Below, in pieces: positions 22,501 through 29,678 of a stretch of DNA of 64,000 nucleotides. Numbering within the stretch: the stretch's first letter is position 1; each line of letters begins with the position of its first letter. The notes beneath the pieces were generated by a model. The model was not told the origin of the DNA and did not search any database. It was given only the letters and a program-made list of their open reading frames with translations. Origin of the DNA: Limnoperna fortunei. Its lineage: Eukaryota; Mollusca; Bivalvia; Mytilida; Modiolidae. The DNA is taken from the NCBI GenBank assembly GCA_944474755.1, contig OX104119.1, forward strand, positions 47,179,657-47,243,656, read 5' to 3'. The position numbers and the translations under genes were made by a program.

Positions 22501-24161
22501 TACATAAAATTATACCAATTAAATATGTTTTTGACATATAAATGAAAGATAAATAATATAAATGAAAAATTATACCAAGTAAATATAAGATTCTAGATAT
22601 CAATGAAATTATAAAATTATTGCAATAAGTACCATACAAATGTTTTGCACATGTTTGCAACAATAGGTTTAATTTAGAATATCTTCACATTCAAAATCAA
22701 ATGAAGCTATTGTGAAATTGATTGCAGGTTTTTCCATGTATATGTGTATAAAGGAAATATCAAAATGTATAACATATCAATGCTTCCAACACAATTGATT
22801 GGTTAACTGACTGATTGAAAAAATGTATGGTTGTTTATCTTTACTATCTTTTGTCTTCCATTTGGTATCCATACAATAATAGACTACTTGACATCATCAC
22901 TTGGAGCTGGGTACTCTTAGGCATGTCTGTGTGTCAAGCCATGAGAAATCGAACGAACCTCCTATACAGAACAAAAAAAATTCGTTAATATAACCAATAT
23001 CAGAATTTTGAGCATCTATAGAATTGTGTTTTGCCTTACTGAAAATAAGCTGGAATCATTCTGACTGGGTTCCCAGAGTTTGACTCATAGAACTGACCTG
23101 TGCGTCTCCGTGTGGCATAAATGGGTTGTCCGTTGGGGTATTTCAGCATTTTACTACGAAAAGCCCGACCTCAAACCAGAGTTTGAATCGTACCATGCTT
23201 CTTGCAAGATAAAGAGTCCTTTTTAGATTCGTAAAAGAGTATGCTGATTGTAGCTGCTACAAAAAGCTAAATTTGCGGTTTTCACCAATACACCATATCT
23301 TTCCATTTACGGTCAAAAATATTTATCCGTAGGTCAATCGTTCTGAATATAGCTGAATGAATGCTCGCTAGAGGGTACGCTAAACATTAAGGCAACGAGC
23401 TCATATTTATGATACGGATCTGTTTGTCTGAGGTTTCATCCCACACCACATAATTCGTCAGCAAACAATGAAATCAAGACATCATCTTGAGAGGAGTTTG
23501 TATGAAAGTCGAACACACCGAACAGTTGCAATAAATCAGATTTACGTCAGTGTTGACTAAACTCTTTTGAATGTCGCATAATAATTTCTATACCTTAAGA
23601 CCTATGCCAAATTGCTTAAAGTGGTTTTTGTTATATGGATCTTTTACCGCTTATTCGTTTTCAGCTGAAATACAAATCGATATATTTGCATTTTGCGTCG
23701 TTTTTCTCCTAGCTTTCCTTGTTCAGTTGGTTTTTATATTTTCAGATGTCACGGATGCAAATTCCCTCTGGAGACTATCTTTTTCGTACACGGAGAAAAA
23801 ACTCATCAACTATGCTGCAGATAAAAACAAATCTAGCACAAAGAAAAAGGTCTTCAAGATAATGAAAAGTTATATAGAAGATATAAAAGCTCAACATCCT
23901 AACAAGGTTAAGAAATTTTGTGCGTATCATATTAAACATTTTATGCTTTACCAATATGATGACTGGAGAGATGCGAAGAAGTCTACAACAACATGCAGTC
24001 TTCTTAAGAAACTTATTAGTATGCTTTCAAGTTCACCTCCATTTATTGAAAACTATTTCGTAATAAACGATAATGTCGTACGAAATGTTCCTATGCCTGA
24101 AATAGAATTAATTGTAAAGTGTTTGCAAAACGAATACATGGAACTACATAAGAAACTTTAA
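1342..24161 (+). CDS. Zinc-finger / cGAS-like nucleotidyltransferase gene, 3' part (5' end outside window)
   Basis: This is a multi-exon gene read from GT-AG boundaries and matching phases. The exons I support are 1342-1503, 2963-3154, 3771-3965 (divergent), 9153-9347, 12613-12807, 13354-13449, 14878-14973, 15363-15574, 16753-17002, 18704-18916 and 23746-24161. The N-terminal part is a series of single C2H2 fingers. Next come two similar acidic/serine exons, then a Mab-21/cGAS fold. That fold has GSYY, EFDVMF at the same spacing as in human cGAS, a third aspartate in PVDIDLVP, and WRLSFS. Known members of this family make cyclic dinucleotide second messengers after sensing nucleic acid. Activity and ligand here are inference. 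The initiator methionine and promoter are not in the window. The C2H2 part could in principle be a separate gene, but every junction from the fingers to the catalytic exons keeps frame. Introns are loaded with repeats. Confidence 0.82.
1675..1831 (+). pseudogene. Partial zinc-finger pseudoexon
   Basis: It begins within a copied spacer (GAATCTACAAG) that is fused directly to the second half of a finger (QHRTKMH). The CxxC half is absent. A 2-nt loss before the GAAG|GTATTT donor relative to the 2963 copy shifts the frame. It is a recombination or deletion product of the exon array. Confidence 0.6.
2110..2297 (+). pseudogene. Decayed zinc-finger pseudoexon (second type)
   Basis: The TTAGTAG|ATCAAATTAATTC start and the GGACAGTCATTTAAATC core match the finger exons. 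The first cysteine codon has become aspartate-like, the second phenylalanine-like, and there are internal stops. A close relative lies 1.28 kb downstream at 3391, in keeping with a repeated unit of about 1.3 kb. Confidence 0.6.
2490..2620 (+). pseudogene. Decayed copy of the divergent third exon type
   Basis: The upstream TAGTTGATAGATAG tract and later fragments (TATATTG, TTAAAGGC, ATGGCATAAAGAAA) match the exon at 3771, about 1.29 kb downstream. The reading frame is lost. It marks the third exon of the repeated unit. Confidence 0.45.
2963..3154 (+). CDS. C2H2 zinc-finger exon B (first Cys replaced by Arg)
   Basis: It is 192 nt, phase 1-1, with acceptor TTTTTCTTAGTAG and donor CAAG|GTATTT. 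The frame is open throughout. The finger reads RSECGQSF...MEQHRTKMH, so the first zinc-binding cysteine codon TGC has become CGC (arginine). The fold would be expected to be lost or weakened, yet splice sites and frame are kept. The linker (SSITSTKGDE...) is rich in Ser, Thr and acidic residues. Confidence 0.7.
3391..3579 (+). pseudogene. Decayed zinc-finger pseudoexon (second type, copy 2)
   Basis: TTCTTGGTAG|ATCAAATTAATTC and GGACAGTCATTTGAATC show its origin. Both cysteine codons are lost, stops interrupt it, and the donor is altered (CATG|GTATTC). It pairs with the pseudoexon at 2110. Confidence 0.6.
3771..3965 (+). CDS. Divergent exon of the finger family with lost zinc ligands but open frame
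   Basis: It is exactly 195 nt, like the intact finger exons at 9153 and 12613, and phase 1-1. The acceptor is TTGATAG and the donor CAAG|GTATGT. The frame is open. Aligned without gaps to the 9153 exon, both cysteines and the last histidine are tyrosine here; only the first histidine (MKKH) is kept. The linker keeps GL and the final IQG. It may be a retained non-zinc module or a recently silenced exon. Confidence 0.5.
4090..4143 (+). pseudogene. Short CxxC finger-half pseudoexon (fourth type)
   Basis: TACGTAG is followed by a frame with SCNICGQPF and a stop 12 codons further on. The CxxC half resembles the finger exons and the second half is missing. A related fragment lies at about 11860-11950 in the next unit. 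Confidence 0.45.
4350..4430 (+). repeat. Left arm of long inverted repeat
   Basis: It runs from GGAAACTTCGCGAAAAAATG to GATGTTTTATT and is the reverse complement of 7818-7898 with a few mismatches. Confidence 0.7.
4611..5242. repeat. 316-bp direct tandem duplication
   Basis: The segment starting GAATATTAAAACTGTGGCG at 4611 recurs at 4927 with only a few differences. It ends in the shared text GGTTGTATTGTCCACGG. High identity suggests a recent event. Nothing in it looks coding. Confidence 0.85.
5243..6503. other. No gene recognised
   Basis: This is AT-rich sequence within the composite insertion. Short ORFs here have no recognisable motifs and no splice context. I see nothing else to annotate. 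Confidence 0.5.
6504..7775 (+). mobile_element. Tandem-repeat transposable element (pearl / Helentron-associated type), copy 1
   Basis: The left end has a perfect hairpin (AGCTCACCTGACCC AAA and its complement, 6507-6537), then CGTCGGCGTCGTCGTCG. About seven core repeats of roughly 167 bp follow, each with CTTCTTCTCTGAAAC, ACTTACTAGCAATATTG and TTTAACATAGGACCC. The right end has hairpin AGGCTCTTAAGAGCCT followed by CTGG. Bivalve pearl elements and Helentron-type non-autonomous elements share this plan of core tandem repeats with a terminal hairpin. Assignment to that class is inference. Confidence 0.65.
7818..7898 (-). repeat. Right arm of long inverted repeat
   Basis: It is the reverse complement of 4350-4430, ending TTCGCGAAGTTTCC. 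Confidence 0.7.
8000..8330 (+). repeat. Dispersed repeat family P, copy 1
   Basis: It runs from the GCACAGAGAACATAACTGG motif to GGATACCCAGAATCC and includes GAGATATCTCTC. A copy in reverse orientation lies at 60105-60355, and an internally deleted one at 58085-58175. Type unknown. Confidence 0.65.
8331..8780. other. Intron, nothing recognised
   Basis: AT-rich intron of the zinc-finger/cGAS-like gene with no ORF or motif I can support. Confidence 0.5.
8781..8885. repeat. Near-perfect hairpin (about 50-bp arms)
   Basis: AAAAAAGACG...AATCCAGCTAATG is mirrored by CATTAGCTGGATT...CGTCTTTTTT with a very short loop. On a transcript of this intron it would fold into a long stem. Confidence 0.85.
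9153..9347 (+). CDS. C2H2 zinc-finger exon C (intact)
   Basis: It is 195 nt, phase 1-1, with acceptor TTTTTATTGGTAG and donor CAAG|GTATAT. The finger CSECGQSFKSLRGMKQHRTK then MH has all four ligands at C-2-C-12-H-4-H. A linker of about 35 residues contains DQHSSNT and GDDCSS. The same length and the same flanking intron text as the 12613 exon show they are duplicates. Confidence 0.78.
9515..9770. repeat. GC-richer repeat end with CCGTCCGTCCGTCGG tract
   Basis: The text from AGAGCCCCGTCACTTTGTGG through the CGTCCGTC run to TTGACCTTGAACTTTGATC resembles the start of bivalve dispersed elements that carry core repeats. No core repeat array follows, so it looks truncated. Confidence 0.4.
9771..10675. 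other. Intron, nothing recognised
   Basis: There is no supported exon. The ORF at 10024-10275 has no motif, no matching splice phase and no repeat of the finger pattern. Confidence 0.5.
10676..10868 (+). pseudogene. Decayed copy of the divergent exon at 3771
   Basis: CATAATCCATTTCAATATAA and the GAAG|GTATGT donor match the 3771 exon. In-frame stops interrupt it (for example within TTATATTATAATCC). It shows that the divergent exon was part of the duplicated unit. Confidence 0.6.
11183..11815 (+). mobile_element. LINE retrotransposon 3' end (5'-truncated)
   Basis: A frame from about 11238 reads like the reverse transcriptase C-terminal tail found in invertebrate LINEs: NFPCFCGNIP, then YVSRLVRYSKACSTY, then LLIEKLLNH, a stop, and a continuing KSSLRKFYGRI segment in another frame. 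The untranslated tail (ACACTGTCGAGCAGGAG, then GGAGCACCTGGACGCACCC) also fits a LINE 3' region. Only the tail inserted, so it is dead on arrival, as is usual for LINEs. Confidence 0.65.
11855..11955 (+). pseudogene. Decayed fourth-type finger fragment
   Basis: ATTGTAATATATCTGGACATTC and the CACACAAG text align with the fragment at 4090-4180, but the cysteine codons and frame are gone. Confidence 0.4.
11960..12612. other. Intron with array-unit spacer
   Basis: Bases about 12290-12420 repeat the spacer upstream of exon C (CGACTGGTGTAGT at 8949 and 12329) and resemble 3205-3330. This marks it as duplicated unit sequence. No gene is seen. Confidence 0.5.
12613..12807 (+). CDS. C2H2 zinc-finger exon D (intact, last finger)
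   Basis: It is 195 nt, phase 1-1, with acceptor TTTTTATTGGTAG and donor CAAG|GTATAT. The finger CSECGQSFRSLRGMEQHRTK then MH has all ligands. The linker contains DQHSSNTNK and ends VTPDIQG. It is the last finger before the acidic exons and joins them in phase 1, making an aspartate codon across the junction. Confidence 0.8.
12836..12897. repeat. Minisatellite, about three units of 27 bp
   Basis: The AAATACATGTTTTG core recurs three times, separated by GGCCCAAGT- and CACCCAAAT-like spacers. Confidence 0.8.
13354..13449 (+). CDS. Acidic/serine exon 1 of duplicated pair
   Basis: It is 96 nt, phase 1-1, with acceptor TCTATTTTCAG and donor GACG|GTACGT. It codes 32 residues with the pattern D-IQSMDD-YSR-DSF-EDDSF. 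It aligns without gaps to the exon at 14878. There is no known domain. The serine and acidic pattern could be a linker or a phosphorylated docking segment; that is inference. Confidence 0.75.
13613..14245 (-). mobile_element. Palindromic 0.6-kb element family A, copy 1 (minus orientation)
   Basis: It is the reverse complement of elements at 29679 and 60651. Shared marks are the TATTCACCGAGCCGCTATGCG hairpin, ATCAGGATTTATCAGCC, a middle TAACAGAAAATATTAAGG tract (here in reverse), and CGATTTATCGTGACCC at the far end. No ORF; a non-autonomous element. Confidence 0.7.
14246..14877. other. Intron, weak tandem similarity only
   Basis: There are loosely repeated stretches of roughly 130 bp with CATCTAAGGTT and GATAAGGTT-like text (about 14280-14530). 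No exon or element is recognised. Confidence 0.4.
14878..14973 (+). CDS. Acidic/serine exon 2 of duplicated pair
   Basis: It is 96 nt, phase 1-1, with acceptor CATATTTCAG and donor AACG|GTACGT. Its 32 residues share D-IQSMDE-YSR-NSF-EDDSF with the exon at 13354 and differ elsewhere, so the duplication is not recent. It leads in phase into the first catalytic-domain exon. Confidence 0.78.
15363..15574 (+). CDS. cGAS-like domain exon 1: N-terminal helix and GS motif
   Basis: It is 212 nt, from phase 1 to phase 0, with acceptor TTACACTTTCAG and donor AAAG|GTAACT. It begins with a linker (EQLTDSRKISS) and a helix-rich lead-in, and ends with FNSGSYYDRTK. The G-S pair is the nucleotide-binding GS motif of the cGAS/Mab-21 superfamily. 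The 13-residue step from this glycine to the first catalytic glutamate in the next exon equals that of human cGAS. Confidence 0.85.
15575..16752. other. Intron, nothing recognised
   Basis: AT-rich intron between the GS-motif and ExD exons. The ORFs here (15921-16127 plus, 16225-16443 minus) lack motifs and splice context. Confidence 0.6.
16753..17002 (+). CDS. cGAS-like domain exon 2: catalytic ExD
   Basis: It is 250 nt, from phase 0 to phase 1, with acceptor TTTTTATCTACAG and donor GTAAGT. It opens NNQPDEFDVMFYP: the E and D of EFD correspond to E225 and D227 of human cGAS, which bind the catalytic metals. The rest (VEVDFDN, FYKVKLKSPRFP, then a long helix ending in SRHVT) fits the core sheet and spine of the fold. 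No change at a key position is seen. Confidence 0.9.
17003..17797. other. Intron, nothing recognised
   Basis: AT-rich; no exon or repeat that I can name. Confidence 0.5.
17798..18050 (+). pseudogene. Possible Crypton/QRICH-ZMYM-type N-terminal domain fragment
   Basis: An ATG-started frame reads MAENDIHDLLSRGKL... followed by IREFMDQQRKKSSVNCTKRD and IVYKWLVSKQEF. This helical pattern resembles the N-terminal core-binding segment of Crypton-type tyrosine recombinases and the host genes derived from them. After about residue 70 the similarity ends, and the frame closes at 18130 with no catalytic part. It sits in an intron of the cGAS-like gene. A chance ORF or the first exon of another gene is possible. 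Confidence 0.35.
18128..18252 (-). mobile_element. LINE reverse transcriptase C-terminal tail fragment (minus strand)
   Basis: On the minus strand a frame reads KSFFPDSIRIWNSLPAEVV, then ASTVDYFKTRLQSITI and a stop. The RIWNSLP...FKxRL pattern is the usual end of many LINE ORF2 proteins. Only about 40 residues remain. Confidence 0.65.
18436..18577. repeat. Long inverted repeat (about 45-bp arms) in the intron
   Basis: TTATTGCATGAATATTGGGA with its flanks is mirrored by TCCCAATATTCATGCAATAA. The centre (TATATTGCACTCG...CGTGCAATATA) is itself palindromic. It is a fold-back element or fragment. Confidence 0.85.
18704..18916 (+). CDS. cGAS-like domain exon 3: third catalytic aspartate
   Basis: It is 213 nt, phase 1-1, with acceptor CATATTTTCAG and donor GATG|GTAAGA. 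It contains SPAYTIVYRGIPGKPVDIDL: the first D of VDID aligns with D319 of human cGAS, completing the metal-binding triad. Then follow VPCFRIEGWPP and a short run to KTCPD. Joined to the last exon it gives a junction the same length as in vertebrate cGAS before the WRLSFS motif, so no exon appears to be missing. Confidence 0.88.
18917..19413. other. Intron, nothing recognised
   Basis: AT-rich. The end (about 19320-19400) resembles 22420-22480 on the far side of the inserted tandem-repeat element. Confidence 0.5.
19414..22326 (+). mobile_element. Tandem-repeat transposable element (pearl / Helentron-associated type), copy 2
   Basis: It has the same ends as the element at 6504, with a decayed left hairpin and a right end GGCTCTTAAGACCC-TCTGG. 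About 16 core repeats of roughly 166 bp separate them, against about seven in copy 1. Frames through the repeats give repeated peptides that are by-products of the array. It fills most of the last intron of the cGAS-like gene. Confidence 0.68.
22327..23745. other. End of last intron; no gene recognised
   Basis: Bases 22340-22680 are very AT-rich. Bases 22860-23520 are of more balanced composition but show no motif I can name. The frame at 23571-23745, open into the last exon, is intron: a good acceptor (TATATTTTCAG) ends it at 23745. Confidence 0.5.
23746..24161 (+). CDS. cGAS-like domain exon 4: C-terminal lobe and stop
   Basis: It starts in phase 1 after TATATTTTCAG and ends at TAA. WRLSFSYTEKKLI matches the cGAS WRLSFS motif, which contacts the nucleotide. 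KVFKIMKSYIEDIK, FCAYHIKHFMLYQ and the LLKKLISML...ENYF helices match the C-lobe in order. The vertebrate zinc-thumb (His-Cys-Cys-Cys just after WRLSFS) is replaced by YAADKNKSSTKKK, as is usual for invertebrate cGAS-like receptors. The lysine-rich stretch could serve ligand binding; that is inference. Confidence 0.9.
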
Positions 24162-24344
24162 GGTTTCTTGGCCCACCTTGGGAGGGTACACAGTGCTCGA
24201 CACAAACAATATGTGTTGTGACTTTACTAGTTTTACAACTAATAGAGACTCAAAGCAATGACGATTGCAAAGTTCCTACATGGTGTTAATTAGACTGGTT
24301 CAGTGGTTGTCCTTATAAACGAACTGTATATTGCTTTAGGGTAC

Positions 24345-24350
24345 AATAAA
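24345..24350 (+). terminator. Polyadenylation signal of the cGAS-like gene
   Basis: AATAAA lies 184 nt after the stop codon, a normal 3' UTR length. No competing canonical signal is closer. Confidence 0.6.
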
Positions 24351-24483
24351 CATTATTTATTCCTTGGTTTTTGTGACCAATCTTTTGTTAATGAAGTGCA
24401 GGACTGCCTACTGCATTTTATTTGATTTGTAACAAATAATTTGGTAAATATATATATGGATATACTTTTTTAATATTTGAAGT

Positions 24484-24752
24484 TTGTTTGTTTGTTTGAT
24501 GGTGTTTAATGCCACTTTCAACTTTTAGCAATTTTTCATCTATATCGTGGCGTCCGGTTTTCATTGGGGGAGGAAGCCGGAGCACCCGGAGAAAACCCTC
24601 GATCTTCGGTAGTAAAACTGGCAATCCTTGTCAATTAAGATTGGAGTCGAGTACACACTGCCTGCAGTGAGAATCAAACCCGCAATCTCAGTGTTGACAG
24701 ACCACGTGGTCAATAGTAGACGAACTCCCTTAACCATTGGGCCGCCGAAACC
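24484..24752 (-). mobile_element. tRNA-derived SINE, copy 1
   Basis: The element is in reverse. Shared blocks with the copies at 42735, 58338 and 63708 are GCCACTTTCAACTTTTAGC, GGAGGAAGCCGGAGCACCCG and GTCAATTAAGATTGGAGTCG. The tRNA-like head is at the right-hand end. Confidence 0.7.
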
Positions 24753-25609
24753 ACGGTTTTAATATTTAAAAAACTTTTCCTGAACCTTTTTACTTAATTG
24801 TACCACTTTTAATCCACTCTACAATTGAAACTAGAAATATATTCCGAACTAGCTGGATATTTCTCTGGCGCAAGAAAAACAGATTTATAACCATTTCAAT
24901 TTATGTTAGCCTTACAAAGAGCATCCGTAAATATCTTGCTCTGTGTAATCTTTCGCGTGATATAATAGCTTTTTATCCTGCAAATACGTTATCCTATCTA
25001 AACTTGTTTGATAACCCTCTAGGATATCGCAATTACATTCCATTCGACGCATTACTCGATTTAATCCGATATCTATCGATATTATAAGTTCTATCTTTGT
25101 TATGAAATGTTCAAATTCTGGTGTACCAAACGATCACATATCTTCCTGAGATATCGCTACCGGTAATTATTAACTTGCACGCTGACACTCGCGAGTAAAC
25201 CAATTCATTTAATTGTTGCGGAAAACCAGGCAGTACACATACTTACCTGAACTATACAGTAAATCAACAAAAGGATTTGTTGGAAAAAAGTTATGGAGTA
25301 TTCTTCACGATATTTATGATAAGCATCATAAAGTCGGAAGTGATAGCCATATATACTGAAAATAGGTAGGGATAGAACGTTATGGGGTCGTTTATCAATG
25401 ACATTTCATAGATTACATCATACGATAGCTACAGAAATATATCAGTAAACTATTGTCGGGCATAAAAAACGCTTGCTATTATTGAAAACGTAAAATATTG
25501 TACTATATTTATTCTTTAAAAATCCGTACAAATACATCTCTTTTTATACAGTTATTTAAGAAATTGTTATATTAACATCAGGAACTGAAAACAGTTCAGT
25601 GTCATAAGT
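24753..25609. other. Intergenic, nothing recognised
   Basis: AT-rich sequence without supported ORFs or repeats. Confidence 0.5.
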
Positions 25610-25614
25610 ACTCT

Positions 25615-26122
25615 TTATTATATAGATAGAGATGAAATATCGAATTTCCCGAGTGACAGAAATCGCTGTAAATCACATGTGAAAATTATCGTTTTTTTCA
25701 CTCTCGGTTTTTTTCCCGCCAAAATGTCACTTGGCTTTGTACTATACAGATATTCATCCGCCGTTCATAGAATTTAGGATTAGGCATTAAAATTTTACGA
25801 AAACAGTTTTGATCTACATAATAAATAGGATAATCAATTGGGCATCGTGAATATCCAAAATATTATCACTCGTGCCGCATAAAGCATCAGATTAAACTCG
25901 TGCAAGTTCCGCGCACTCGTTTAATCAGATGCGTTATGCGGCACTCGTGAATATCCAAAATATGATCACTCGTGTCGAAGTTCCGCGCACGAGTTTAATC
26001 TGATGCTTTATGCGGCACGAGTGATCATACAAGTTCCGCGCACGAGTTTAATCTGATGCCTTATGCGGCACGAGTGATCATATTTTGGATATTCACTCCG
26101 CCCAATTAATTATCCTATAAGT
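25615..26122 (+). mobile_element. Fold-back element family B, copy 1
   Basis: The right part (25828-26120) is a complex palindrome built from CACTCGTGCCGCATAA, AAGTTCCGCGCAC and GAGTTTAATCTGATGC in alternating orientation, closed by TAGGATAAT...ATTATCCTA ends. The left part (GATAGAGATGAAATATCG to GGATTAGGC) recurs in reverse at 55800-56185. No ORF. Confidence 0.75.
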
Positions 26123-27339
26123 ATTTTGTCCTCCTCTGTATACCCTTGACTCCACTACTACAGCTCCAGTTAAATACTCATTTTTATGCGATTCTTGATG
26201 TAAAGTCAATTCTGATAAGACAACGTGAATTATTTCATGATATCAGTTCCTCGGTTGGTCCGTCAGAAGTTAACACAACCGAAGACGTTATTTCCGGTTA
26301 ATAAAAAATTCCCATTTTAGTCATTTATGGTTTTTATTATTGAAGTGGCATTAGAATGTAGATAACCGTAATGTATTTGAAGATTCGCCGGCATCAGTTG
26401 GTGATTTGATGGTCGGAAATATCCGGTTATTAGCTCCAATTACGTGTCGCCAGTTACGCAATGTATGACTAACGTTTATTTAAGCAAGTTTCTCACGTCT
26501 CAGCTGAGAAATAATTGTGAAGCTGCATATATAAAGTCTTACTTTGAAGAGCGTCTTGATAAACTTGCTTACATGTAATATCAAATATTTATATTATGTT
26601 TTCTTGAATCTCAAATGTTCTGCTTTACACAGCCTCAGGTTTTAAATAATGCTAATCTGAGAATATGTTAACTGGTTACCTTTTAATTCCTTGGCTAATT
26701 TTCAAAATAGGCATCTTTATTTATTATGTTAACTAAAACGAGCATAATTAAGAAGAATTGCTGACGAAATGTGTCTGTTGTAAGTCATTTGGAAGCATTT
26801 TGAATTGTCTAAATGTTGTGATGACAACATAGAAATAAATCTGTATAATTAAGTATGATGTTAGGTTTAAATGTTGTGTTTGGTTTATAGAGCATTCAGA
26901 TTTGACTACAAATAATACAAAACCCGAATTTTTCGACTTAAATAGATGTTTGTACTAAAACTTTTAATATTGAATCCAAATATCTCCAAAACTATTAGTC
27001 AGACCGACATAAAATTTGGAAGGTTACTCAAAATTTGAATCCATCGATTTGGGATGATTCTTTAGGAATGGGAAGATGATAACCGCTGTCTATCAATCTT
27101 ATTCAATCATAGCTTAACAAACCTTGATATTAGAATATTTTTTATGAACGATCCCATATGCCTGCTGGAACGCACCGATTTATTTATTGCCAACCAACAA
27201 AATCCAGAATTAAGGCATTCAAAGGCGTGGTATACGTACTGGTATAATATTTAATTCTTGTCACTATTTGAAAAAATGACTTTGAACTTCAATTGCAGTT
27301 TCCGAGTCAAAAGCGACGCATTTTAATGCAGTTTTGTAG
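26123..27339. other. Intergenic, nothing recognised
   Basis: No ORF, repeat or RNA gene that I can support. Confidence 0.5.
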
Positions 27340-27439
27340 ATACAGTTGACGGAGCTAGCCTTATCTTGTACATTTGTTTATCATAAGGCATTGCAGCTGG
27401 TTGTAAATAATTTAAAATATCGGATGTTGTTCATTTTGA

Positions 27440-28500
27440 CGTTTGCTCGAGATTACGTGATTCCGGAAAGAAATGCATTGCCAGATGTTGTGCAAATTTA
27501 TAATGTTTATTTTATGCGAATAAATCAGATGCTTCAAGTATATACATAAAGCCAAACAAAAACATTTCAGCTCAACTAATCCATGAAAGACTTGACAAGA
27601 AATCACCGAAATAGACACAACCATGCAAGCAAGTAAATAAGCTAGGCTTTTAATGCGTTATACTTCGCCTATCTCATTTGGGCGATCTAGTGGGGAAGGC
27701 CATTTGTAGTTTTGAAAACTGTCGAACCTGTTCTCTGCTCTTTTATAGAAATGTTTAATAAAGACTGCAATATAAAGTTGTGCGACCGAGATCATCTGGT
27801 CGGTCCTCGGGATGAGAAATACTCTTCCTTATTTCTGCAGAGGGAGCATTCTTGAAGATGTCTTGTGGGCCTCGCCACAATTGGCACACGATACATGTGT
27901 CCTTGGTGCTATTATATTGACCATTGTGTATCTTGTATTTCATCTTCATTGTCAGCAATTTTCACCGTCGTTGTCCACACGCGTCACCGATTGTGTAAAT
28001 TGCAACACTGGAAGTATGCGAATCTTCTACAGAAAGTATTAGGTGTTCCAAGAATTGTACACTTAATTTTACGAATTTCATATAGCAACGCAGACATTGT
28101 GCGTCACCCTTTGAAACAAATGTCAAAAATGCATCTATTTGATTGACCAATAAGCCACCGCCTTTTTACATTTTGTTCTAAACAAACTTCCTATGCTTGT
28201 CCACAGTGGATGAACACTTCCAAAAAACATTCATGTCAAACGCTTATGACAATCGGTGACAAATGGGCCAGGTATGACCTGCCCATTTACCGAACAGGGT
28301 CCATTCAGCCTCGCGTGAATATGGAGTCAGACAAATTTGTGTCAAGCACAAGTATTCCGTTCCCCTGCGACACGGTTTTTGCTCGTCAAGATAAATATAC
28401 CAACATGTTGTCGGAAGTTAACCAAGTGCCCGGTAGGGTTCCTCGCAAGGTTCTTCCAATGGCAGTGAAAAATGTGTCCGGGTTGGTCCTCCCTTTTTGA
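27440..28500. other. Unexplained stretch with overlapping ORFs on both strands
   Basis: Composition is more balanced than in the surroundings. There are open frames of 60-96 codons on both strands, for example 28210-28500 plus and 27755-27958 minus, the latter with DTCIVCQLWRGPQDIF. I recognise no domain. It could be a decayed gene or an unknown transposable element fragment. Confidence 0.3.
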
Positions 28501-29678
28501 GATTTTTTATTGCTTGATAACTTTTTCTTGATTTTTTAAGAGTAGCTAAAATATTGAATTTGAGATGTTATTCAAAACTCTAATCGGAAACCATCAACAG
28601 GATCAGCAGTCTCAGTGCGGAGTTATTTCATACATAATTTGTTTTTTTCGTTTAATTCATCAGAGGTCATGCATTGACAATCCATAAGTTTACAGCAATA
28701 TTTTTTTCCGGCGTGAGACATCTATACCAAGTGTTGATTTCAAGTATTTAGGTAATTATTGAGGAAGGGTGTATATGAAATTTTCCCGGCATGATTCATG
28801 CATGCAGTCGATGTTAAAGAACTTTAACTTTGTAAGGATATCAATACAGCTTCCGTATGTTGTACGTATGACATTTTACACATCAGTACAGTAAAAATTG
28901 CATTGTCATTTGACCTCGAGTTAAAATCAACCAGTCGTTTTAGGCCTCTTGAATGCCAAAGCATTTTTATTTTCTTATTGATGACGAAAAACATTGTCTT
29001 TGTCTTGATATTATTGTTATTATATACTAATGTTCAAATCGCTACATATCAACCATGTTTTAATATTCTTGTTATGTTGTTTCATTATTCTACAATTGTT
29101 TTAAAATAAACTGAATTTAGAACTCACTAGTGTGCGAGAATACTAATGGACGCTATATAATTTTATGTCGTATATTAACATTATTATATATAGATTGATT
29201 GGTTTATTCATTAATGATCAGTATTTTAGCTGTGGCCAGGCTTTCGTATTATGCCGTACAAGAAGACCTCCTCTATCTGCCACTGGCCTTGCACTAGGCA
29301 GCTCTGTGGGTCCGAGGAATCAGAAGTCTTAATGGCGGAGATATTTCATACAGACATTTATACTTCCAATTCATCATATGAATTGAATGTCGTGATGCGG
29401 CGATTTTAAAAACACAAAAACAGTTTTCCCGGCCACAGCATGATTCATGCATGCAGTAGATAGATAACAAGTTTTCACCATATTAGGAGACATTGTTTGC
29501 CGACATCAAAAACAGGCTATATATGTGCGACAGATATATTGTCTTAAAGCATTGAATACAAATAATCAGTTGTTGGTAAGTCTTTTTTAAGTGTGAACAT
29601 ATAAACGTTCATGTTGATTAGAAAAGAAACATGTTGTATGTTATTTGATACTATTATAAAGTATGTTATAATAAGTAT
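28501..29678. other. Intergenic with a short repeated motif
   Basis: The text TTTTCCCGGC...ATGATTCATGCATGCAGT occurs at about 28778-28808 and again at about 29425-29456, suggesting remnants of one repeat. No gene is seen. Confidence 0.4.

Noticed and set aside
23571..23745. Upstream extension of the last exon, with an in-frame start and hydrophobic stretch
   Set aside because: A good acceptor at 23744-23745 fits the phase of the previous exon, and the cGAS alignment begins right after it. The hydrophobic part is translated intron.
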